Shown one piece after another: positions 55,704 through 64,000 of a stretch of 64,000 bases of DNA (the stretch's first letter is position 1; every line of letters starts with the position of its first letter). A program made the position numbers and the translations under genes. Under the pieces are notes generated by a model. The model had not been told where the DNA came from, searched no databases, and saw only the letters and a program-made list of their open reading frames with translations. The DNA is from an uncultured Faecalibacterium sp. (GTDB lineage Bacteria; Bacillota; Clostridia; Oscillospirales; Ruminococcaceae): assembly GCA_934512105.1 (NCBI GenBank), contig CAKSWQ010000001.1, positions 1-64,000 of the forward strand, read 5' to 3'.

Positions 55704-55711
55704 ATTGTATG
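55704..55711 (-). promoter_or_regulatory. SigE-like -10 box upstream of spoIIIAA
   Basis: On the - strand CATACAAT (55711-55704) is an exact match to the mother-cell SigE -10 consensus CATACAnT. The matching -35 (GKMATATT) is not evident at 14-15 nt, so this is only a partial promoter. Confidence 0.45.
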
Positions 55712-55748
55712 CGCTTTGTGGGTTCTTAGAACCGGGGAATTGGCAAAC

Positions 55749-55783
55749 AAAAAAGCCCCTGCAACAGCGTTGCAGAAGCTTTT
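55749..55783 (-). terminator. Terminator after ligA
   Basis: CTGCAAC (55759-55765) and GTTGCAG (55769-55775), extended by AAGC/GCTT pairing, with T6 on the - strand side (A6 on +). Lies between ligA and spoIIIAA. Confidence 0.85.
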
Positions 55784-55818
55784 GAAATTACTTGTATTTC
55801 GGCATTTAAAAGGGCGCT

Positions 55819-57846
<2,028 letters not shown>

Positions 57847-57943
57847 TCATTTTACCGCCCGCCGTGCTGCTTTCCCGACAGAAACCGTGCTGTACACCGG
57901 ACACAGCAGACAAGCGGCAGTCGTTTGCTTTTGCATCTCCCTT

Positions 57944-57972
57944 AGTATACCACATCCATAGACGCTCTGCAA
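57944..57972 (-). promoter_or_regulatory. SigA-type promoter of ligA
   Basis: On the - strand TTGCAG (57972-57967), 17-nt spacer, TATACT (57949-57944), giving a leader of about 100 nt. Confidence 0.6.
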
Positions 57973-58180
57973 AGCATTAAATACAAATCGTATTTTTGAA
58001 GTGCGCGCAGCCTATGAAATCGATATCATTGCAGTTGCTGAGTTGATTTATAATCACCAATGAAAGATACTAAACGTATATTCGTTATATTTTACATTGA
58101 TAATTCGTTTTATTTTTGGTGTCCTTTTGCAGTGACTTTTAGTAATTCTTTCCGCTGTATTTTCTACGCAGTATGGACAG
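57973..58180. other. Gene-free AT-rich spacer upstream of ligA
   Basis: About 200 bases between the ligA promoter and the sipL terminator. I see only AT-rich sequence without a good reading frame, repeat or RNA feature. Confidence 0.6.
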
Positions 58181-58230
58181 AAAAACACCCCCTCCCCGGC
58201 GCGGCAGTTCGTGCCGTCCGGGAAAGGGGT
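58181..58230 (-). terminator. Terminator after the SipL-like gene
   Basis: CCCCCTCCCCGG (58188-58199) pairs (with one bulge) with CCGGGAAAGGGG (58218-58229); on the - strand it is followed by a T tract (GTTTTTCTG). Confidence 0.8.
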
Positions 58231-58247
58231 ACAGTTAAGTTTGCGGC

Positions 58248-59765
58248 TCAGGTGACCGGGATCAGCAGCCGTTGTGCCTGCGGCAGGCTGGCAAGTTCCT
58301 CTTCCAGCTGGTTCGCTGCAAGGATCTGTGCCGGGGCTACATGGAACCGCCGGGCCACCGCGAACACCTCTTCCCCGGCCTGTGCATAGTAGATGCGCAA
58401 GGCGATCTCGGGGTCGGTATCGGGCAGCGGGTCGCCAAGAGTGATGCTGCCAATGACCGAGCTTGTGGTGCATCCTAAGATCGTGCCCTCTGCCCGGACT
58501 GTAATCGTGGCTTCCAGTGTGCCGCCCGCACAGGTGCATTGCACGTTCTCGGTGCTCAGCCAGCATTCCGGCACGAGTGCCGTTCCCTCCGGCGGCGTAA
58601 TGGACAGCGGGATAGCAACTTCCAAGGTTTTCTCGTAGCTTTCCAGCTCGCCGAGGGTATTCTCTGCAAGGGCTGTTACCACAGCTTTGGCGGCAAGTAC
58701 CCAGCCCTCCCCTTTTTGGATGGCCTGCTGTGGGCCGTAGTGCACAAAGCAGGCCCGCAGCTGCGCCCCTGCATCCGGCAGCGGGCCGGAACCTGTGGCA
58801 GTGGCGGTATCGTTCAGGGTACAGAGCAGCTGCTCCGTGACGAGCGGCTGCGGCGTGAGCTCCGTTTCAAACCGGGTTGAAAAAGCATCCACTGCTACTT
58901 GCAGTTGGTAGCTGCGCCATGCCCGCAGGTGCAGCATGACGTTCGCCGTCAGCTGGGCGGCGGCGCTTTCTGCCTGCGACAGGGTAAAGCCCACCGGCTC
59001 TGCCACGCACAGGCAGCGGCAGTCCTCTGTGATACCCTCTAAATCTATCACCTGCTGAAAGGGCAGCGCCGCCGCCTGACTTTGCAGGGCCGTGTCCCCT
59101 TCTGCCCGCCACGCGCACTGCACCCGCAGTTCCCCCTTGACCACTGCTTTTCCGGCAAGCAGCTTTACCTCTGCCACACAGGCGTTGCCGGTGATATCCA
59201 GCACAGCGGCAGGAGACTTTGCAAAGATAAGCTCTCCCTCCAAGGTGACCAGCTTATCCAGCACCGCCACGCTGCGCACGCCTTGCAGGGTACGCAGCTG
59301 CTGCTCGATGCCGCCATCTGCCAGCGCCGTGATGACCTCGGTCTTGCATTGGGTATGCACCGTGACTACCAGCCCATAGGCACCCCGCACCTCAATGCGG
59401 CGCGGGTCTGCTGCGCGGGTGTTGAGGTACTCTGTCTGTCCTTCCACCACGGCTGTCCATGCGGTAAAAGCAAAATCCGGCAGTTCCAGCTGCCGGGTGA
59501 AGGGCAGCTTCTGCTCGGTCTGGCACAGGCCTTTTTCTGTTTCGCTCTGGTAAAACACCGTGCAGCGCAGATAGCCCTCCAAGGTAAGCCTGCCCGGCTG
59601 CAACTGCCGCTGCAGTACCACCGGGCGTATAAAGCACTTGACCAGCTTGCCTACCGGCGGCAGATCATCCGAAATGCGGATCTCGGTCTCCAGCGGAAGT
59701 TCTGCTTTTACGGTACAGCCCGCCCCGCCCTGTGGCAGCGTGTCCCGGAATATCTTCAGTTCCAT
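58248..59765 (-). CDS. sipL: SipL-like spore protein (DUF3794 repeats plus C-terminal LysM)
   Basis: A 505-aa protein. Three DUF3794-like repeats (about residues 5-125, 140-265 and 300-435) carry recurring blocks such as LQRQLQPGRLTLEGYLRCTV and LDITGNACVAEVKLLAGKAVVKGEL. A C-terminal LysM domain (YYAQAGEEVFAVARRFHVAPAQILAANQL) completes the SipL architecture. SipL in Clostridioides difficile binds SpoIVA and is needed for coat localisation. I chose ATG 59765. A near-consensus SigE promoter lies upstream, fitting mother-cell expression. Confidence 0.85.
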   Translation of the reverse strand: MELKIFRDTLPQGGAGCTVKAELPLETEIRISDDLPPVGKLVKCFIRPVVLQRQLQPGRLTLEGYLRCTVFYQSETEKGLCQTEQKLPFTRQLELPDFAFTAWTAVVEGQTEYLNTRAADPRRIEVRGAYGLVVTVHTQCKTEVITALADGGIEQQLRTLQGVRSVAVLDKLVTLEGELIFAKSPAAVLDITGNACVAEVKLLAGKAVVKGELRVQCAWRAEGDTALQSQAAALPFQQVIDLEGITEDCRCLCVAEPVGFTLSQAESAAAQLTANVMLHLRAWRSYQLQVAVDAFSTRFETELTPQPLVTEQLLCTLNDTATATGSGPLPDAGAQLRACFVHYGPQQAIQKGEGWVLAAKAVVTALAENTLGELESYEKTLEVAIPLSITPPEGTALVPECWLSTENVQCTCAGGTLEATITVRAEGTILGCTTSSVIGSITLGDPLPDTDPEIALRIYYAQAGEEVFAVARRFHVAPAQILAANQLEEELASLPQAQRLLIPVT

Positions 59766-59801
59766 GTGCAGTGCGCTCCTTTCCCTGTCCGTTTCCGTAA
59801 G

Positions 59802-59830
59802 AGTGTATGCGGCAGCAGGCGGCAGTATGC
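59802..59830 (-). promoter_or_regulatory. SigE-like promoter of sipL
   Basis: On the - strand GCATACT (59830-59824), 14-nt spacer, CATACACT (59809-59802). This matches the SigE consensus KMATATT-N14-15-CATACAnT with one mismatch in the -35. It sits 37 bp upstream of ATG 59765. Confidence 0.65.
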
Positions 59831-59838
59831 CGACAGCA

Positions 59839-59880
59839 AAAGGCCGGTGTGCAGCAACTTTGCCACACACCGGCCTTTTA
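59839..59880. terminator. Terminator between spoVM and sipL
   Basis: AAAGGCCGGTGTG (59839-59851) and CACACCGGCCTTT (59866-59878), perfect 13-bp arms with flanking A and T tracts on both sides, so bidirectional. Confidence 0.88.
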
Positions 59881-59885
59881 TGGAT

Positions 59886-59966
59886 TCAGTTCTCTTTGCG
59901 GATACCGAACAGCTTGCGCAGAATGCCGCACAGCGCTTTCGGGCTGCGAATGACCACTACCTGCAT
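59886..59966 (-). CDS. spoVM: Stage V sporulation protein M (26 aa)
   Basis: A 26-codon frame, too short for ordinary gene calling: starts MQVVVIRSPKALCGI and ends KLFGIRKEN. It lines up without gaps with Bacillus SpoVM (also 26 aa): Ile6, Pro9, Lys10, Leu12, Gly14, Ile15, Arg17 and the basic C-terminus. SpoVM is an amphipathic peptide that senses the curved forespore membrane and anchors SpoIVA. GGTGG is close before ATG 59966, so initiation may be weak. The neighbours thiN, rsgA, prkC and prpC match the Bacillus locus. Confidence 0.85.
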   Translation of the reverse strand: MQVVVIRSPKALCGILRKLFGIRKEN

Positions 59967-60036
59967 CTCCACCCCGCCTTTCGCTTATGTTTACCCCATT
60001 ATAGCGTCTGACAGGCCAAAATGTTCCTGAAAAGGG

Positions 60037-60672
60037 TCAATCCGCGATGGTCTCCACCACCACAAGCGCACCCTGCCGGGTGCTGATGGTAATGCAGTCT
60101 GAGCCTTCGGCGTACTCATTGCTCACACCCAGGGGATAGCCTACTGTGAGCACAGCATCCTCCAGCTCGTAGAAGGAACCTTTTTCATACACGCCCTCGG
60201 CGCGTCCCTCCATGGGGAAGGCCGAGAAGTAGAAAAACTCCTCCTTGGGATAGCGGCGGCTCTCGCCCGGCAGCACAAAGGTGATGCGGGAGCGCTCGTC
60301 CTGCAAGGCGGCGCGGATGCCGCGCTGCTCCAGCCCAAGGCCGGTGCACAGGTTTGCAAGGGTATGCTCCACCCGCTTGCCGCCCAGCGCACCCAGCAAA
60401 AGCACCTCGTCAAAGCCCTTTTGCGCAGCAAGCTTTGCGGCATACTCGGTATCGGTGTCGTCCTTGACGTGGGGAAGAACAACGATATCGTCTTTATCCT
60501 GCTGCGGACAGGGCGCGGAATCAAAATCGCCTACAATGATATCCGGCTTGCAGCCCAGCCGTTCGCAGTTGCGGTAGCCCGCATCGCAGGCAATGATGAA
60601 ATCATCGCTGCGCAGCAGGCGCTTGAGCTCCGGCTGCACCGGGCAGGCGGAAATGATCACACAACGGGACAT
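60037..60672 (-). CDS. thiN: Thiamine pyrophosphokinase
   Basis: A 211-aa ThiN that makes thiamine pyrophosphate from thiamine and ATP. Motifs: DDFIIACDAGYRN, GDFDSAPCP, PHVKDDTDTEYAAKLA, LLGALGGKRVEHTLANL. It is 18 bp downstream of rsgA and 70 bp before spoVM; in Bacillus rpe lies between rsgA and thiN but is missing here. Confidence 0.92.
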   Translation of the reverse strand: MSRCVIISACPVQPELKRLLRSDDFIIACDAGYRNCERLGCKPDIIVGDFDSAPCPQQDKDDIVVLPHVKDDTDTEYAAKLAAQKGFDEVLLLGALGGKRVEHTLANLCTGLGLEQRGIRAALQDERSRITFVLPGESRRYPKEEFFYFSAFPMEGRAEGVYEKGSFYELEDAVLTVGYPLGVSNEYAEGSDCITISTRQGALVVVETIAD

Positions 60673-60690
60673 CTCATTCTTCCTTCCGTA

Positions 60691-61569
60691 TTACACTTTC
60701 GGACGCTGCCAGTCCTTGACATCCTTTACCTCGTCATACATGGCGCAGTAGCTGTCGTACCGGGTCTGGGAAAGCTTGCCCTCTGCCAGCGCCGCCCGCA
60801 CAGCGCAGCCTTTTTCGCTGCGGTGGGAGCAGCCGGTAAACTGGCACTGACCCAGATAAGGCCCAAACTCCGGGAAGGCGTGTTCCAGATTCTCCTTGGG
60901 GATGAACCCGGCACGGTTGGCTTCCAAGCTGGCAAAGCCCGGGGTGTCGGCAATGCGCCCGCCGTAGGCTTCAAAGATGGTCACCTCACGGGTGGTGTGG
61001 CGGCCGCGCCCCAGCTTCTGGCTGATGGCGCTGGTCTCGCGGGCAGCATCCGGCAGCAGTGCGTTCAGCAGGGTGGATTTGCCCACGCCGGAGTTGCCGC
61101 AAAAGGCGCACAACCTGCCGTTGATCCACTGCTTTACTTCGTCCAGCCCGGCGCCGCTTTCGTAGTCGATGCGGATAAACGGCAAGGTGGACTTTGCATA
61201 GGCGTTTGCCAGAAAATCCGCCTCGGCAAGGTCGCTTTTGGTGCACACTACCACCGGCTGCACGCCCTTATCCACCGCAATGGCTGAAAGCTTATCCAGC
61301 ACCAGCGTGCTGGGGGTGGGCTGGGTGGTGCTTGCCACAAGGAACAGCACATCCAGATTTGCCACCGGCGGGCGCACAAAAACGTTTTTGCGGGATGCGA
61401 TCTGCGCAATGACTGCTGCGCCGTTCTCGGTCTCCAGCGTCACCTCATCCCCTGCCACGGGGGTGATCTTCTGCTTGCGGAAGATGCCGCGGGGTTTGCA
61501 CTCCACGATGCCGTCCGGCGTTTTTACATAGTAAAAGCCACCGATGCCTTTTACGATATAACCGTTCAT
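60691..61569 (-). CDS. rsgA: Ribosome small subunit GTPase RsgA
   Basis: A 292-aa circularly permuted GTPase that aids late 30S assembly. The OB fold is followed by G4 TKSD, G1 GNSGVGKSTLLNALL and G3 DTPGF in permuted order, and a zinc finger (GQCQFTGCSHRSEKGCAV). I prefer ATG 61569, 6 nt after GGAGG, to the ATG at 61575 that abuts it. Follows prkC directly. Confidence 0.95.
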   Translation of the reverse strand: MNGYIVKGIGGFYYVKTPDGIVECKPRGIFRKQKITPVAGDEVTLETENGAAVIAQIASRKNVFVRPPVANLDVLFLVASTTQPTPSTLVLDKLSAIAVDKGVQPVVVCTKSDLAEADFLANAYAKSTLPFIRIDYESGAGLDEVKQWINGRLCAFCGNSGVGKSTLLNALLPDAARETSAISQKLGRGRHTTREVTIFEAYGGRIADTPGFASLEANRAGFIPKENLEHAFPEFGPYLGQCQFTGCSHRSEKGCAVRAALAEGKLSQTRYDSYCAMYDEVKDVKDWQRPKV

Positions 61570-61581
61570 GCACATCCTCCG

Positions 61582-63471
61582 TCAGCTCAGCAGCGAGGAC
61601 CACCAGTCCAGAATACTACCGCCGGTGGAACTGCTGCTGGAGCTCGGCTCGCCGCTGCCGTCGGTGCTCTCACCGCCAGTAGAGCCTTCGCCGCCAGTGG
61701 TGGGGCCGGAGGTGCTTTCACTGCCCGGCTGCTCCGGTTCCTGTACCGGCGCAGCGCCTGCGCTGACCACAATGTTTACGCGGCTGTTCAGCTTGGCGGT
61801 AGTGCCTGCCTCCGGGTTCTGGCTGAGCACCGTGCCTGCGGGCTGGCTGCTGTATTCTTCGCTCTGGCTGCCAAGACCCAGATGATTCTGCACCAGCAGG
61901 GTGCGGGCATCATCCACGCTCATGCCGGTAAGCGAGGGCACCTTGGTGGTGGTGGACACCTGCGGACGGCTGATATAGACGATGACCGTGGAGCCTGCCG
62001 CCACCTGCGTACCGGCGGCAGGGTCGGTGCGGATGACCGCGCCGGAGGCGACCGAGGTATCCACAGCCTGCGTGACCAGCACCGAAACGCCCAGTGCCTT
62101 GAGCTGCTGCTCGGCATCGGATTGCACATAATTGGTCAGATCCGGCACCGTGACATACTGAGTGCCCAGACTGACGGTCAGCGTCACACTCTGACCCTCG
62201 CGGACGGTGCGGCCGGACACCGGCGACTGCTTATAGATATAACCGGCAGCATAGTTGCTGTTATATTCTTCTTCCCACTCCGGGGAGATCTGACCAGATG
62301 CGATCTGGTCCGTCGCCATGGCCTGATCTTTGGTCATGCCGATATAATCCCCAAGGGTGACATCGGCCTTGTTGTTCATCAGGTTGGAGGAGTCGTTCAG
62401 GATCATCCAGCACAGTGCCATGCAGGCCAGTGCAAAGGCAATGGTGATGCCGAACAAGGCCGGCAAAAAGACGGTGCGGCGTTTTTTGCCCGGTTTGCTT
62501 TTGCCGTTTTTGCGGGGTGCGGGCTGTTCGTTCTGACGGATCGCGCGGTTCTGATTCATGGTACGTTTCACCACCTTTTCGGGTGCTTCTTCTGTAATAT
62601 ACTGATATTCAAACAGCACGGAGGGGTTCTGCACATAGGTATCCAGTGCTTCCAGCATCGCTCGTGCCGAGGGGTAGCGGTTCTGGGGGAGCTTGGCCAT
62701 AGCCTTTTCGGTGATCTCCACCAGCGCATAGGGCACTTCCGGTGCCAGTTCGTGCAGCGAGCGGGGCTCGTCTGAGATCTGCTTGATAGCAACCTCCACC
62801 ACGTCGTCGGCATCAAAGGGCAGATGTCCGGAAAGCATTTCGTACATCATGACGCCTACCGAGTAGATATCGCTGGTGCAGTCGGTCTCGTCCCCCTTGG
62901 CCTGCTCCGGGCTGATATAATGCACGCTGCCCATCGCCTTGCCGGCCAGCATCTGATTATCTGCCCGGGAAATGCGGGCGATGCCAAAGTCCATCATGCG
63001 CAGCTGACCGTTATCCAGCAGCATAATGTTCTGGGGCTTGATATCCCGGTGCACGATGCCGTTGGCGTGGGCGTGTTCCAGCGCCTTGAGGATCTGGGAG
63101 ATGAAATGCACGGTCTCCCGGCTGGAAAGCTTGCCACCCCGCTCGTTGAGGTACTCCCGCAACGTCATGCCGTCCACATACTCCATAACGATATATTGCA
63201 GATGGTCGTTGACCGAAACATCATACACCTTGACGATATTAGGATGGTTCAGCAGCGAGATGGCCTTGGATTCGTTTTTAAAGCGGCGCACAAGATCCGG
63301 GTCGTGCATATATTCCTGCCGCAGCACCTTGACAGCCACCACAGTCCCGGCGGGCACAGGGCCGTTCTGCCCCCGCATGACCGCCTTATACACATTGGCC
63401 ATGCCGCCAGAGCCGATCAGTTCCTGCACCTCGTACAGGCCGTCCAGTCTTTTACCGATCAGGTTATCCAT
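61582..63471 (-). CDS. prkC: Serine/threonine protein kinase PrkC with PASTA domains
   Basis: A 629-aa Hanks-type kinase. Kinase domain about residues 10-270: glycine loop IGSGGMANVYKA, VAVKVL lysine, HRDIKPQN and DFGIAR. One membrane helix (about 335-360, FLPALFGITIAFALA) is followed by three PASTA repeats and a Ser/Gly-rich tail of about 55 residues ending DWWSSLLS. PrkC senses muropeptides and in Bacillus triggers spore germination. Start overlaps the prpC end by 8 bp. Confidence 0.94.
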   Translation of the reverse strand: MDNLIGKRLDGLYEVQELIGSGGMANVYKAVMRGQNGPVPAGTVVAVKVLRQEYMHDPDLVRRFKNESKAISLLNHPNIVKVYDVSVNDHLQYIVMEYVDGMTLREYLNERGGKLSSRETVHFISQILKALEHAHANGIVHRDIKPQNIMLLDNGQLRMMDFGIARISRADNQMLAGKAMGSVHYISPEQAKGDETDCTSDIYSVGVMMYEMLSGHLPFDADDVVEVAIKQISDEPRSLHELAPEVPYALVEITEKAMAKLPQNRYPSARAMLEALDTYVQNPSVLFEYQYITEEAPEKVVKRTMNQNRAIRQNEQPAPRKNGKSKPGKKRRTVFLPALFGITIAFALACMALCWMILNDSSNLMNNKADVTLGDYIGMTKDQAMATDQIASGQISPEWEEEYNSNYAAGYIYKQSPVSGRTVREGQSVTLTVSLGTQYVTVPDLTNYVQSDAEQQLKALGVSVLVTQAVDTSVASGAVIRTDPAAGTQVAAGSTVIVYISRPQVSTTTKVPSLTGMSVDDARTLLVQNHLGLGSQSEEYSSQPAGTVLSQNPEAGTTAKLNSRVNIVVSAGAAPVQEPEQPGSESTSGPTTGGEGSTGGESTDGSGEPSSSSSSTGGSILDWWSSLLS

Positions 63472-64000
63472 GGCGCACCTCCATCGGCTCTACCCCCACC
63501 AGCAGGGCGGTGATGTTGTCCGGGCCGCCGTTTTCGTTGGCGGTGCGGATCAAAATATCCGGCAGATCGTAAAAAGACCCGCTGCGCAGCAGCTGTTCCA
63601 GCTGTTCGGTGGGCACGGCATTGGTCAGTCCGTCCGTGCACAGCAGCAGAACATCCCCTGCCCGCAGCGCCACGGTGGTAAACTCCGGCTCCAGCCGGTA
63701 ATCCACGCCCAGCGCCCGGGTGATAATGTTTTTCTGCGGGTGATGCTCTGCCTGTTCCTGCGTAATAGTGCCGCAGTCCACCAACTCCTGCACATAGGAG
63801 TGGTCGTGGGTCAGCTGCGCCAGCTTACCGTCCCGGTACAGATAGGCGCGGGAATCGCCCGCATGGCTCAGATAGACCTTGCCGCCGCGCACCAGAGCAC
63901 AGACAGCGGTGGTGCCCATACCGGCCAGAGATTCCTCCCGCAGTGCCTTCTGGAACACATAGCGGTTGGCGCTGAGCAGCGCCTTTTTTAAAAAGGTCTC
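63464..64000 (-). CDS. prpC: PP2C-type protein phosphatase (partial, 5' end outside window)
   Basis: The frame is open to the right edge (14 codons beyond 63958), so the N terminus lies outside the window. Visible motifs: GMGTTAVCALVRGG, HAGDSRAYLYRDGK, LLCTDGLTNAV and NGGPDNITALLVGV, the metal-binding blocks of PP2C (PPM) phosphatases. It dephosphorylates targets of PrkC; the overlapping prpC-prkC pair is standard in Firmicutes. Confidence 0.93.
   Translation of the reverse strand, partial: ETFLKKALLSANRYVFQKALREESLAGMGTTAVCALVRGGKVYLSHAGDSRAYLYRDGKLAQLTHDHSYVQELVDCGTITQEQAEHHPQKNIITRALGVDYRLEPEFTTVALRAGDVLLLCTDGLTNAVPTEQLEQLLRSGSFYDLPDILIRTANENGGPDNITALLVGVEPMEVRHG

Overview
The window is a GC-rich (by eye about 55-58%) piece of a Gram-positive, anaerobic Clostridia-type chromosome. 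The protein style (EF-G, EF-Tu, a selenium-dependent molybdenum hydroxylase locus, spoIIIA/spoVM/SipL genes, a T-box tyrS) fits Oscillospirales/Ruminococcaceae, possibly a Faecalibacterium/Gemmiger/Subdoligranulum-like organism; that placement is inference without a database search. No rRNA, tRNA, CRISPR array, IS element or prophage was seen.

Layout. 1-3650: end of rpsG, then fusA and tuf (str operon), each with a terminator. 3835-7447: azlCD exporter, a sugar-nucleotide reductase-like SDR, and an NCS2 nucleobase permease. 7451-17397: a complete selenium-dependent molybdenum hydroxylase (SDMH) locus: MocA-like cytidylyltransferase (divergent), FAD, 2Fe-2S and Mo subunits, yqeC, selD, yedF, a cysteine desulfurase-like enzyme, DUF3343, an XdhC/CoxI factor and yqeB, mostly overlapping stop-to-start. 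17472-18737: a small unknown gene and a PadR/DUF2812 pair with palindromes over its promoter. 18897-25762: phoH-ybeY-era-recO-mutS2 and a CwlD-type amidase.

25763-26434 carries no convincing protein gene. It holds a terminator, a possible structured RNA, a 28-bp dif-like Xer site and a T-rich stretch. Just beyond is a single XerC/D-type recombinase with an acidic tail. Genes left of this point run mainly on + and genes right of it mainly on -, so it may be a replication terminus or another Xer site.

26435-33064 (-): xer, radA, SpoIIM-like, TIGR04086, yajC, tgt, queA. 33231-38615 (+): asd-dapA-dapB lysine/DAP genes, a CapA-like protein, a free-standing aspartokinase-type double ACT protein, and a PTS EIIA(Glc)-like protein. 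38673-50694 (-): T-box-controlled tyrS, then recN-argR-nadK-tlyA-dxs-DUF212-ispA-xseB-xseA-TsaD paralog-nusB-Asp23. 50984-55668 (-): the full spoIIIAA-AH operon. 55819-64000 (-): ligA, SipL-like DUF3794/LysM protein with a SigE-like promoter, a 26-codon spoVM, thiN, rsgA, prkC and prpC (cut by the window end). The right half closely follows the Bacillus gene order around spoIIIA/recN and around prpC/spoVM, with informative gaps: no spoIVB-spo0A after recN and no rpe between rsgA and thiN.
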